DNA of 18,187 nucleotides from DASTYK01 sp964430275 (GTDB taxonomy: Bacteria; Gemmatimonadota; Gemmatimonadetes; Longimicrobiales; RSA9): positions 1 to 18,187 of the forward strand of contig CAYSGF010000095.1 in NCBI GenBank assembly GCA_964430275.1, in the 5' to 3' direction. Made by a program: the position numbers and the translations under genes. Each line of letters starts with the position of its first letter. Position 1 is the stretch's first letter. This document shows, in pieces, positions 1-5,860 of this stretch. Under the pieces are notes generated by a model. The model saw only the letters and a program-made list of their open reading frames with translations, did not search any database and was not told the DNA's origin.

Positions 1-410
1 CGGGCGTGGTGTTCGACGGCTTCCCGCGCACGTGTGCGCAGGCCCAAGGCCTGGACACGCTGCTCGCCGAGCTGGAGCGACCGCTCACCGGTGTGCTCGT
101 GCTGCGCGTGGCCGACGAAGAGATCATCCGGCGCCTGAGCGGCCGACGCAGCTGCCCCGAATGCGGCGCGATCTACCACCTCGACGCCGAGCCGCCGGCG
201 CAGCCGGGCCGGTGCGACAAGTGCGGCGGCACGCTCGTGCAGCGCCCCGACGACGCGGAGGAGACGATCCGGCGCCGGCTCGCCGTCTACCGCGAGCAGA
301 CCGAGCCGGTCCTCGCCCACTACCGCGCGGCGGGTGCGCCCGTACGCGAGATCGACGGGGCACGCCCCGTCGAGGACGTCCAGCAGGAGCTCGTGGAGAT
401 GCTCGCATGA
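1..410 (+). CDS. adk: Adenylate kinase, 3' part (5' end outside window)
   Basis: Adenylate kinase interconverts ATP + AMP and 2 ADP in the cytoplasm. The first full codon in this frame is at position 3, so the P-loop and most of the AMP-binding part lie upstream of the window. What remains starts in the family motif VVFDGFPRT, the conserved DGFPR segment. A LID domain follows with four cysteines in two pairs (CPEC and CDKC), the zinc-binding LID found in many bacteria but not in E. coli. Then come the RPDDAEETIRRRL motif, whose Arg/Asp residues close over the nucleotides, and a final helix. The stop TGA (408-410) overlaps the ATG of map in an ATGA arrangement, so the two are probably translationally coupled. 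Adk followed by map is the usual order at this end of the ribosomal protein cluster. Identification is firm; only the 5' end is missing. Confidence 0.96.
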   Translation, partial: GVVFDGFPRTCAQAQGLDTLLAELERPLTGVLVLRVADEEIIRRLSGRRSCPECGAIYHLDAEPPAQPGRCDKCGGTLVQRPDDAEETIRRRLAVYREQTEPVLAHYRAAGAPVREIDGARPVEDVQQELVEMLA

Positions 411-1156
411 TCGCGCTCCGCTCGACCCAGGACATCGACGCGATTGCCCGCGCCGGCAGCATCATCGGCCGCCTCCACGCCGCCCTCGCCGAGCGCGTCG
501 TGCCGGGTGTGACGACGCAGGCACTCGACGAGTTCGGCGACGAGTTCATCCGCAGCCACAAGGGCGCCGTACCCGCGTTCAAGGGGCTCTACGGGTTCCC
601 CGCCTCGCTCTGCATCTCCGTGAACGAAGAGGTCGTCCACGGGATCCCGACGAGCCGCCGCGTGCTCCACGCGGGCGACATCGTCACCGTCGACGCGGGC
701 GTGCCGCTGGACGGCTGGTACGCCGACGCCGCCTACACGTACGCCGTGGGCGACGTCGACGAGGAGACCGGGCGACTCCTGCGCATCACGCGCGAGGCGC
801 TCGACGCCGGCATCGCCGCCGCCCGGCCCGGCAACCACCTGGGCGACATCGGCCACGCCGTGCAGCAGGTCGCCGAGCGCGCCGGCTTCAGCGTCGTGCG
901 CGACCTCGTCGGCCACGGCATCGGCCGCGAGCCCCACGAGGAGCCCCAGGTGCCGAACTTCGGCCGGCCCGGCCGCGGCCTCGCGCTGCGCCCCGGCCTC
1001 GTCATCGCGATCGAGCCGATGGTGAACGCAGGCACCGCCGGCGTACGCACCCTGCCGGACCGCTGGACCGTCGTCACCGCGGATCGGAAGCGGAGCGCGC
1101 ACTACGAGCACACCGTCGCGGTCGTGGACGGCGGCGCCCGCATCCTTACGGCTTGA
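407..1156 (+). CDS. map: Type I methionine aminopeptidase
   Basis: Removes the N-terminal methionine from nascent proteins; a cytosolic di-metal enzyme. The product is 249 aa, normal for the short type I bacterial form without N-terminal extension. The five metal ligands are all visible: D96 (VTVDAG), D107 (GWYADAA), H170 (VGHGIG), E203 (AIEPM) and E234 (YEHT). The active-site histidines H78 (VVHGIP) and H177 (EPHEEP) are also present. The start is the ATG at 407, which overlaps the adk stop by 4 nt; a longer reading of the same frame only adds shadow sequence antisense to adk's codon pattern. No infA follows. Instead the gene is followed by a G-rich tract and a repeat array. Confidence 0.97.
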   Translation: MIALRSTQDIDAIARAGSIIGRLHAALAERVVPGVTTQALDEFGDEFIRSHKGAVPAFKGLYGFPASLCISVNEEVVHGIPTSRRVLHAGDIVTVDAGVPLDGWYADAAYTYAVGDVDEETGRLLRITREALDAGIAAARPGNHLGDIGHAVQQVAERAGFSVVRDLVGHGIGREPHEEPQVPNFGRPGRGLALRPGLVIAIEPMVNAGTAGVRTLPDRWTVVTADRKRSAHYEHTVAVVDGGARILTA

Positions 1157-1248
1157 ACGGCGGGTGGGGATGGAGGCATGGACGGCGGGTGTGGGTGGGC
1201 GTGAGCGGGGGGGGTGGGGACACTGCGGGTGCCACGGCGGGTGGGGGG
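1157..1248 (+). repeat. G-rich intergenic tract with ACGGCGGGTG repeats (possible G-quadruplex)
   Basis: Directly after the map stop, the + strand carries many G runs, including an eight-G run near 1207-1214. The word ACGGCGGGTG occurs three times, starting at 1157, 1182 and 1234. Four or more runs of three or more G within this stretch could form a G-quadruplex in DNA or in the transcript. The segment around 1217-1247 closely resembles a G-rich stretch inside the SLBB-protein gene near 12098-12135 (shared words ACTGCGGG and GGCGGGTGGGGG). It may therefore be a dispersed repeat. No coding potential is recognisable. Confidence 0.6.
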
Positions 1249-1378
1249 TTCCGGATTCCGCACTCCGCATTCCGGGACTCCGCATTCCGCACTCCGCATT
1301 CCGGATTCCGCATTCCGGATTCCGCATTCCGGATTCCGGTACTCTGGATTCCGGTACTCCGGATTCCGGTACTCCCGG
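1249..1378. repeat. Tandem heptamer array (ATTCCGC / ATTCCGG / ACTCCGC variants)
   Basis: About 17 consecutive units of 7 or 8 nt. The first ten or so are mostly ATTCCGC, ACTCCGC and ATTCCGG. The last units, from about 1333, alternate an 8-nt ATTCCGGT with a 7-nt ACTCCGG or ACTCTGG. The unit keeps the core (A)NTCCG with a variable last base. There is no spacer structure, so this is not CRISPR. It occupies the place where infA is normally found. Function is unknown. Replication slippage or a genome-wide repeat family is the likely origin. Confidence 0.9.
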
Positions 1379-1380
1379 GC

Positions 1381-1409
1381 TTGCCCGTATCAGGGGCCAT
1401 TACTATACT
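1381..1409 (+). promoter_or_regulatory. Candidate sigma70 promoter for the rpmJ-rpsM operon
   Basis: TTGCCC at 1381-1386 resembles a -35 box (4 of 6 matches to TTGACA). After a 17-nt spacer, TATACT at 1404-1409 resembles a -10 box (5 of 6 matches to TATAAT). It lies in the only AT-rich stretch of the intergenic region, immediately after the heptamer array, and predicts a transcript start about 25-30 nt before rpmJ. It would give the ribosomal protein genes a transcription start independent of adk-map. Assignment is by consensus match only. Confidence 0.6.
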
Positions 1410-1442
1410 TAAAAGCTGTTCAATAAACCGAAGGGGCGCCCC

Positions 1443-1559
1443 ATGAAGGTGCGTAGCAGCGTCAAGCCGATTTGTGAGCACTGCAAGGTAATCCGCCGCA
1501 ATGGTGTGGTCCGGATCATCTGCAAGAAGAATCCGCGGCACAAGCAGCGGCAGGGATAG
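1443..1559 (+). CDS. rpmJ: 50S ribosomal protein L36
   Basis: A 38-aa protein of the large ribosomal subunit, beginning MKVRSSVKPICEHCKVIRR and ending NPRHKQRQG. It has the zinc-ribbon (C+) ligand set C11, C14, C27 and H33. Length and sequence are typical for the family. The ATG at 1443 follows a purine-rich GAAGGGG about 8 nt upstream, though that run sits in a GGGGCGCCCC palindrome. It stops 4 nt before rpsM, so the two are coupled. Placement directly before rpsM is the standard order. The normal upstream neighbour infA is missing. Confidence 0.96.
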   Translation: MKVRSSVKPICEHCKVIRRNGVVRIICKKNPRHKQRQG

Positions 1560-1563
1560 TCAT

Positions 1564-1944
1564 ATGGCGCGTATTGCTGGCGTGGATCTGCCGCGCAACA
1601 AGCGGATCGAGATCGCACTCACGTACATCTACGGGATCGGGCTGACGTCGGCGCAGAGGATTCTGACGCAGACGGGCGTGAACCCGGATCGTCGTGTGCA
1701 CGAGCTGAACGACGATGAAGTGAACCGGCTGCGGCGCGAGATCGAGAGCCGTCACAAGGTGGAGGGTGCGCTGCGCACGGAAGTGTCGATGAACATCAAG
1801 CGCTTGATGGACATCGGCTGTTACCGGGGTCTGCGTCATCGGCGCGGTCTGCCGGTGCGCGGGCAGCGCACGCACACGAACGCGCGGACGCACAAGGGTG
1901 CACGGCGCGCGATTGCGGGCAAGAAGAAGGCGCCGCGCAAGTAG
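1564..1944 (+). CDS. rpsM: 30S ribosomal protein S13
   Basis: S13 sits in the head of the small subunit and contacts the P-site tRNA and the large-subunit bridges. The 126-aa product starts MARIAGVDLPRNKRIEIAL, with the helix-two-turns-helix motif (IYGIGLTSAQRIL). It ends in the basic tail RGQRTHTNARTHKGARRA followed by a lysine-rich end, all characteristic. The ATG at 1564 is preferred to upstream starts because those would overlap rpmJ; AGGGA within the rpmJ stop region serves as ribosome binding site. A 51-bp gap separates it from rpsK. Confidence 0.97.
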   Translation: MARIAGVDLPRNKRIEIALTYIYGIGLTSAQRILTQTGVNPDRRVHELNDDEVNRLRREIESRHKVEGALRTEVSMNIKRLMDIGCYRGLRHRRGLPVRGQRTHTNARTHKGARRAIAGKKKAPRK

Positions 1945-1995
1945 GCGCCGGTCGTCGCAACGGTACCATCGTCAGTCGGGAGCGGAACGCGAGGC

Positions 1996-2391
1996 ATGGC
2001 AAATCCGAAGAAGGGCGCGCGCACGAAGAGCAAGCGCAAGCACGTCGACGCCGAGGGCATGGCGTACATCAAGGCGACGTTCAACAACACCCTGATCACG
2101 ATCACGGATCTGCAGGGGAACGTCGTGGCGTGGGGCAGCTCGGGGAAGGCCGGCTTCAAGGGCTCGAAGAAGTCGACGCCCTTTGCGGCGACGGTCGCGG
2201 CGGAGGCATGCGGGCGCGAAGCAGCGCAGCTCGGCATGAAGCGCATCCACGTGCGGTTGCAGGGTCCGGGCAGCGGGCGCGAGTCGGCGATCCAGGCGCT
2301 GGCGGCCGCAGGGCTGCAGGTGCGCTCGATCCGCGACGTGACGCCGATTCCGCACAACGGGTGTCGGCCGCCGAAGAAGCGGCGGGTCTGA
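1996..2391 (+). CDS. rpsK: 30S ribosomal protein S11
   Basis: S11 is a platform protein of the 30S subunit near the E site. The 131-aa product has the family core YIKATFNNTLITITDLQGN, the WGSSGKAGFKGSKKSTPFAA segment, and the nearly invariant C-terminus DVTPIPHNGCRPPKKRRV. Length is normal. The ATG at 1996 is preceded by GCGAGGC. The gene is followed by an unusually long 315-bp gap before rpsD that holds a palindromic repeat, whereas these genes are often tightly packed in other bacteria. Confidence 0.97.
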   Translation: MANPKKGARTKSKRKHVDAEGMAYIKATFNNTLITITDLQGNVVAWGSSGKAGFKGSKKSTPFAATVAAEACGREAAQLGMKRIHVRLQGPGSGRESAIQALAAAGLQVRSIRDVTPIPHNGCRPPKKRRV

Positions 2392-2706
2392 TTGGTCTGA
2401 GCTTGCGCGCGTTCCGGTGCCCGGTCGCGGGATCGGTTTCGTCGGTTCGTCACGACACCGGGCAGGACGAGCGCGAGCGCTAAGGCCAGGGAAGAGGTAA
2501 CAGCGGGCGGTGACGTGGCAGCAGGACCCCCTCACCGCCAGCGCTCGTCTCCGCGCTCGCCCTGAACGGTGACGCGACGTCGCCGCGAGGGCCGACCGCA
2601 GCGGACGCACAGAGTACGCAGGCAAGCACGACGGACGTAAACCGCCGACTCGTCCAGGCGGGAGGAAGTCCGGCATACCAGAACCGCGACGAGGAATACG
2701 AAGAAC
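2392..2706 (+). other. 315-bp rpsK-rpsD intergenic region
   Basis: No credible ORF or RNA gene was recognised here. It contains a nested palindrome at 2463-2564 (separate entry). The last part provides the rpsD ribosome binding site GAGGAA at 2691-2696, 10 nt before the ATG. The rest has no repeat or promoter I can support. Confidence 0.6.
2463..2564. repeat. REP-like palindromic element, copy 1
   Basis: An outer stem pairs 2463-2475 (CAGGACGAGCGCG) with 2552-2564 at 12 of 13 positions. An inner stem pairs 2506-2513 (GGCGGTGA) with 2532-2539 (TCACCGCC) perfectly. Its arm sequences CAGGACGAGCG and TCACCGC recur in two further copies downstream of rpsD, so this is a local repeat family rather than a chance hairpin. 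No T-run follows, so termination is not implied. Confidence 0.65.
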
Positions 2707-3342
2707 ATGGCTCGCTATACGGGTCCGGTCTGCAAGCTCTGCCGCCGCGAGGGGCAGAAGCTGTTCCTGAAGGGAACCAAGTGTTACACGGAGAAGTGCC
2801 CGGTGGAACGGCGGAACTATCCGCCGGGCCAGCACGGGATGTCGCAGTCGCGTCGCCGGAAGACGTCGGACTATGCGAACCAGCTCCGTGAGAAGCAGAA
2901 GGTGAAGCGCATCTACGGCGTGGGTGAGCGCTACTTCCGCACGTTGTACGAGCGGGCGTCGAACCAGCCGGGGGTGACGGGTGAGAACCTGCTCATCGGG
3001 CTGGAGTCTCGCCTGGACAACATCGTCTACCGTCTGGGTTTCGCGTCGAGCCGCAAGGAGGCGCGTCAGCTCGTGCGGCATCGTCACGTGCAGGTGAACG
3101 GCGGCGGCGTGGACGTGCCGAGCTACCAGGTGAAGCCGGGCGACGAGGTGCGTGTGGCGGAGAAGTCGAAGGACATTCTGCCGGTCGCTGCGTCGCTGGA
3201 GTCGAAGACGCGTGAGACGACCGTGCGCTGGCTGGCGGTCGATGACGGGTCGCGCGCAGGCCGGATGCTGGAGCGTCCGACGCGCGCCGACATCCCGCTG
3301 CCGGTGCAGGAGCAGCTCATTGTGGAGCTGTATTCGAAGTAA
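2707..3342 (+). CDS. rpsD: 30S ribosomal protein S4
   Basis: S4 is a primary 16S rRNA binder that nucleates 30S assembly. In many bacteria it also represses its own operon by binding leader mRNA. The 211-aa product begins MARYTGPVCKLCRREGQKL and has four N-terminal cysteines (C9, C12, C26, C31), the zinc-binding C+ form. The NYPPGQHG motif, the S4 RNA-binding domain (LESRLDNIVYRLGFASSRKEARQLVRH) and a C-terminal QEQLIVELYSK follow. The ATG at 2707 has GAGGAA 10 nt upstream. The gene is flanked on both sides by palindromic repeats, which is unusual for this operon. Confidence 0.97.
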   Translation: MARYTGPVCKLCRREGQKLFLKGTKCYTEKCPVERRNYPPGQHGMSQSRRRKTSDYANQLREKQKVKRIYGVGERYFRTLYERASNQPGVTGENLLIGLESRLDNIVYRLGFASSRKEARQLVRHRHVQVNGGGVDVPSYQVKPGDEVRVAEKSKDILPVAASLESKTRETTVRWLAVDDGSRAGRMLERPTRADIPLPVQEQLIVELYSK

Positions 3343-3348
3343 CGAATC

Positions 3349-3448
3349 AGGGCGAGGACGAGCGCTAGCGCTAGCAGTGAGTGTTTCTGCCGCAGCTCTC
3401 TGCATCTGCCGTCACCGCTCGCGCTAGCGCTCGTCCTGATCCGTTTTT
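3349..3448 (+). terminator. Long hairpin with T5 tail after rpsD (REP-like copy 2; possible attenuator)
   Basis: A perfect 17-bp stem pairs 3355-3371 (AGGACGAGCGCTAGCGC) with 3421-3437. It continues inward with 3 and then 4 further pairs after single mismatches, to 3380/3412. Outward, GATCCG (3438-3443) can pair at 5 of 6 positions with CGAATC at 3343-3348 across a bulge. TTTTT at 3444-3448 follows immediately. The shape is that of an intrinsic terminator, but it lies between rpsD and rpoA, which are normally co-transcribed. Partial termination (attenuation) or mRNA end protection is more likely than full termination. The arms are homologous to copies 1 and 3. Confidence 0.55.
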
Positions 3449-3513
3449 GATCGTGAGGAGTACACGCGCCTCGGGGTGGCTGAGGCGTGGCGCGCAATAA
3501 GAAACGCAGGACA

Positions 3514-3566
3514 GGTGAGGCGCGAACCTCACCGCTAGCGCTCGCGCGAGCGCTCGTCCTGATCCG
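3514..3566. repeat. REP-like palindromic element, copy 3
   Basis: GGTGAGG (3514-3520) and CCTCACC (3527-3533) form a hairpin with a 6-nt loop. Next comes the perfect 18-bp palindrome AGCGCTCGCGCGAGCGCT (3537-3554). Then comes the 18-nt word AGCGCTCGTCCTGATCCG (3549-3566), identical to 3426-3443 in copy 2. It ends only 15 nt before the rpoA GTG, so it could affect rpoA translation or transcription. The left arm looks shortened relative to the other copies. Confidence 0.65.
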
Positions 3567-3570
3567 TTAA

Positions 3571-3576
3571 AGGGGG
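3571..3576 (+). promoter_or_regulatory. Ribosome binding site of rpoA
   Basis: AGGGGG lies 5 nt before the GTG at 3582. It is the element that decides a GTG start for rpoA, as no ATG lies nearby in frame. Confidence 0.7.
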
Positions 3577-3581
3577 TAAAC

Positions 3582-4649
3582 GTGGATCTCGATCTTTCCG
3601 GGCTGGTTCTTCCGCAGCGCATCGAGGTCGTACAGCGCTCGGATGACGGGCGCCAGGCGCAGTTCGTGGTGGCGCCGCTGGAGCGCGGCTTCGGTCAGAC
3701 GCTGGGGAACACGATCCGCCGGATCCTGCTGTCGTCGCTGCGGGGCTCGGCGGTCTGGGCGTTCCGCATGGACGGTGTCGTGCACGAGCACCAGACGGTG
3801 CAGGGTGTGGTCGAGGACATTCACCAGATCATCCAGAACCTGAAGTCGCTGGTGCTCAGCCTGGACGAGGAGCGCGACGAGGCGACGCTGGAGCTGCGCG
3901 CGAGCAAGGCGGGCGCAGTGACGGCGCGCGCGATCGAGGCGAGTGGTGCCGTGCAGATCCTGAGCCCCGACCATCATCTCTTCACGCTGCAGGACGACCG
4001 CGAGGTCAACATGATCCTGTACGTGAACAAGGGTCGCGGCTTCGTGCCCTCCGAGCAGCACGCGCTGCCGAAGGGCAGCCCGGTGGACCTGGTGCGCATC
4101 GATTCGATCTACAATCCGGTGCTGCGTGCGAACTTCGCGGTGGACGAGACGCGGGTCGGCCAGCGTACGGACTTCGACCGGCTGACGCTGTCGATCGAGA
4201 CGAACGGCAGCCTGTCGCCGGAGGAGGCGGTTGGCTATTCGGCGGAGCTGGCGCGCAAGCATCTGGAGTACATGCTGCGCTTCGTCGCATCGCCGGAGTC
4301 GGCGCCGCCGGTGCCGGGCGCGGTGCGGGTGCCGCCGGCGCTGAAGGAACTGTTCCGCCGGCCGATCGACGAGCTCGCGGAGCTGAGCGTGCGGTCGGTG
4401 AACTCGCTGAAGAAGGAAAACATCATCACGCTCGGCGACCTCGTGCAGCGCACGGAGGAGCAGATGCTGAACATCGAGAATTTCGGCATCAAGTCGCTGG
4501 AGGAGATCCGGCAGTTCCTGAACGAGCACAGCCTGCATTTCGGGATGCAGCTCGAGAAGGCGGATGACGGCGAGATGTTCCTGGTCGAGAACGGTGCGAG
4601 CGAAGCGGAAGTACCGGCCGACGGCGAGGCCGGGCCGAAGGAGGAATAG
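3582..4649 (+). CDS. rpoA: DNA-directed RNA polymerase subunit alpha
   Basis: The alpha subunit dimerises to scaffold beta and beta', and its C-terminal domain contacts UP elements and activators. The product is 355 aa, longer than the 329 aa of E. coli, mainly through an acidic tail after the CTD. The N-terminal domain shows FGQTLGNTIRRILLSSL, the classic assembly motif. The C-terminal domain runs from about residue 255 (FRRPIDELAELSVRSVNSL) through LVQRTEEQMLNIENFG and IKSLEEIRQFL. The UP-element contact residues equivalent to E. coli R265 and N268 are kept as R271 and N274. It starts with GTG at 3582, and its TAG (4647-4649) abuts the GTG of rplQ with no gap. Confidence 0.97.
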   Translation: MDLDLSGLVLPQRIEVVQRSDDGRQAQFVVAPLERGFGQTLGNTIRRILLSSLRGSAVWAFRMDGVVHEHQTVQGVVEDIHQIIQNLKSLVLSLDEERDEATLELRASKAGAVTARAIEASGAVQILSPDHHLFTLQDDREVNMILYVNKGRGFVPSEQHALPKGSPVDLVRIDSIYNPVLRANFAVDETRVGQRTDFDRLTLSIETNGSLSPEEAVGYSAELARKHLEYMLRFVASPESAPPVPGAVRVPPALKELFRRPIDELAELSVRSVNSLKKENIITLGDLVQRTEEQMLNIENFGIKSLEEIRQFLNEHSLHFGMQLEKADDGEMFLVENGASEAEVPADGEAGPKEE

Positions 4650-5003
4650 GTGAATCATCGCAAGAAGGGTCGCAAGTTCAATCGCACGGCCGAGCATCGC
4701 AGCGCGATGATGCGCAATCTCGCGACGTCGCTGTTCCTGCACGGCCGGGTCGAGACGACGACGGCGAAGGCGAAGGAGCTGCGCCAGTATGCGGAGCCGC
4801 TGATCACGAAGGCGAAGCGCGGCGACCTGCATGCGCGGCGCCTGGTGGGCCGCCAGATCACGGACGAGAGTGCGCTCTCGAAGCTGTTCGCCGAGATCGG
4901 CCCGCGCTATGTCGAGCGGCCGGGCGGCTATACACGCGTGCGTCATCTGGGTCATCGCGCAGGCGATGCTGCCGATGTCGCGATCATCGAACTCGTGGAC
5001 TGA
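4650..5003 (+). CDS. rplQ: 50S ribosomal protein L17
   Basis: L17 lies near the peptide exit tunnel of the large subunit. The 117-aa product shows the family start MNHRKKGRKFNRTAEHRSAM, the MRNLATSLFLHGRVETTTAKAKE segment split over the core, and the ending YTRVRHLGHRAGDAADVAIIELVD within which R-GD-A-M/VA-IELV is conserved. It begins with GTG directly at the rpoA stop, so translation is coupled. It closes the canonical alpha operon; the next gene, 13 nt downstream, is not a normal member. Confidence 0.97.
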   Translation: MNHRKKGRKFNRTAEHRSAMMRNLATSLFLHGRVETTTAKAKELRQYAEPLITKAKRGDLHARRLVGRQITDESALSKLFAEIGPRYVERPGGYTRVRHLGHRAGDAADVAIIELVD

Positions 5004-5016
5004 GGAACAGCATTCC

Positions 5017-5535
5017 ATGGCGAACGGGACGGAGCGCAGCGGCGGAGTACCCAGCTGGGTCTGGGGGGCGGCGGCAGCCGTCGGTGTAATCGGCTTCCTC
5101 GTGTGGATCTCGATGGCGGCGCAGCCGGCGGCGCGGGTCGCGGTGACGGAGGGGGAGGACACGGCGGCAGCGTCCCCGGAGATGACCGGTGAGGTGATCA
5201 CGCTGGATGCGATCGCGGATGGCACGGACGCGCTGCAGGGGCGCGACGTGACGCTGCGCGAGATCCCGGTGGCGGCGTCGATGGGGCAGCAGGCCTTCTG
5301 GGTCGATCTGCCGAGCCAGCAGCCGTTCCTGATCAAGATTGCCGAGGCGGCCGTGGCGGCCGGTGCGGTGGCACAGGCGGGTGACACGGTCGACATTGCC
5401 GGCCGCATCCTGCCGATGACGGACTCCGTGATCACCGCGTGGCTCGATGCGGGGGCGATCACACAGAACCAGGAAGCGGAAGCGCGTTTCGCGACGAGCT
5501 TCCTGCACGCGAACATCGTCCGCCCGGCGCAGTAG
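5017..5535 (+). CDS. Hypothetical single-pass membrane-anchored protein
   Basis: A 172-aa protein I do not recognise by name. After about 12 polar residues there is one hydrophobic segment (roughly 13-35, SWVWGAAAAVGVIGFLVWI). A short Ala/Glu-rich linker and a soluble domain of about 115 aa follow. The domain has alternating strands (GRDVTLREIPV, QAFWVDLPSQQPFLIKI, GDTVDIAGRILPM) whose pattern recalls small OB-fold domains; this is inference from spacing only. Topology is probably N-in with the domain outside the cytoplasm. The ATG at 5017 has GAGGA about 10 nt upstream, overlapping the rplQ stop. It lies 13 nt after rplQ and 41 nt before rpmB, so it is probably co-transcribed with ribosomal genes. 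Real gene with high likelihood, function unknown. Confidence 0.75.
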   Translation: MANGTERSGGVPSWVWGAAAAVGVIGFLVWISMAAQPAARVAVTEGEDTAAASPEMTGEVITLDAIADGTDALQGRDVTLREIPVAASMGQQAFWVDLPSQQPFLIKIAEAAVAAGAVAQAGDTVDIAGRILPMTDSVITAWLDAGAITQNQEAEARFATSFLHANIVRPAQ

Positions 5536-5576
5536 CGGCCGCGCGTGTCGTACTAGAGCAGAGAAGAGGGGGGCGT

Positions 5577-5771
5577 ATGGCCCGCGTTTGCTACGTTTGC
5601 GAGAAGGGGAAGACGTTCGGCAAGAACGTCTCGCACGCGAACAACAAGACTCCACGCTCGTGGTTGCCGAACCTGCGGCGAGTGCGTATCGTCACGCCGT
5701 CGGGCGAGAACAGGCACGTACGTGTCTGCACCCGGTGCCTGTCGGCGGGCAAGGTCACGAAGGCCGGCTGA
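5577..5771 (+). CDS. rpmB: 50S ribosomal protein L28
   Basis: A small large-subunit protein, here 64 aa. It starts MARVCYVCEKGKTFGKNVSH, contains the conserved NNKTPRSWLPNL segment, and ends VCTRCLSAGKVTKAG. Four cysteines (C5, C8, C51, C54) form the zinc-binding C+ form. The ATG at 5577 is preceded by the purine run GAGAAGAGGGGGG, a strong ribosome binding site; upstream extension of the frame would run into the previous gene. It is often paired with rpmG elsewhere but stands alone here, and is followed by an intrinsic terminator. Confidence 0.96.
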   Translation: MARVCYVCEKGKTFGKNVSHANNKTPRSWLPNLRRVRIVTPSGENRHVRVCTRCLSAGKVTKAG

Positions 5772-5796
5772 CGGCGCATACGCGCCATGTCGGCCG

Positions 5797-5832
5797 AGGC
5801 CCGGCGCCCACGGTGCCGGGCCTTCCTGTTTT
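5797..5832 (+). terminator. Intrinsic terminator after rpmB
   Basis: GGCCCGGCGCC (5798-5808) pairs with GGTGCCGGGCC (5812-5822), with one G-U pair and a 3-nt loop CAC. It is followed by TTCCTGTTTT. The long GC stem with a T-rich tail fits a rho-independent terminator ending the alpha-operon/rpmB transcript before the antiporter gene. Confidence 0.8.
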
Positions 5833-5860
5833 CTGAAGCGGAGCTGGACGGAGGAGTGCG

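Noticed and set aside
32..1156. N-terminally extended methionine aminopeptidase (374 aa)
   Set aside because: The extra 125 residues come from reading adk out of frame; the ATG at 407 gives a normal 249-aa enzyme with a typical ATGA overlap.
1249..1378. CRISPR array
   Set aside because: Units are 7-8 nt and directly adjacent, with no unique spacers and no cas genes in the window.
3567..5516. A 649-codon minus-strand frame opposite rpoA-rplQ
   Set aside because: Lies fully antisense to two certain housekeeping genes and has no family motif.
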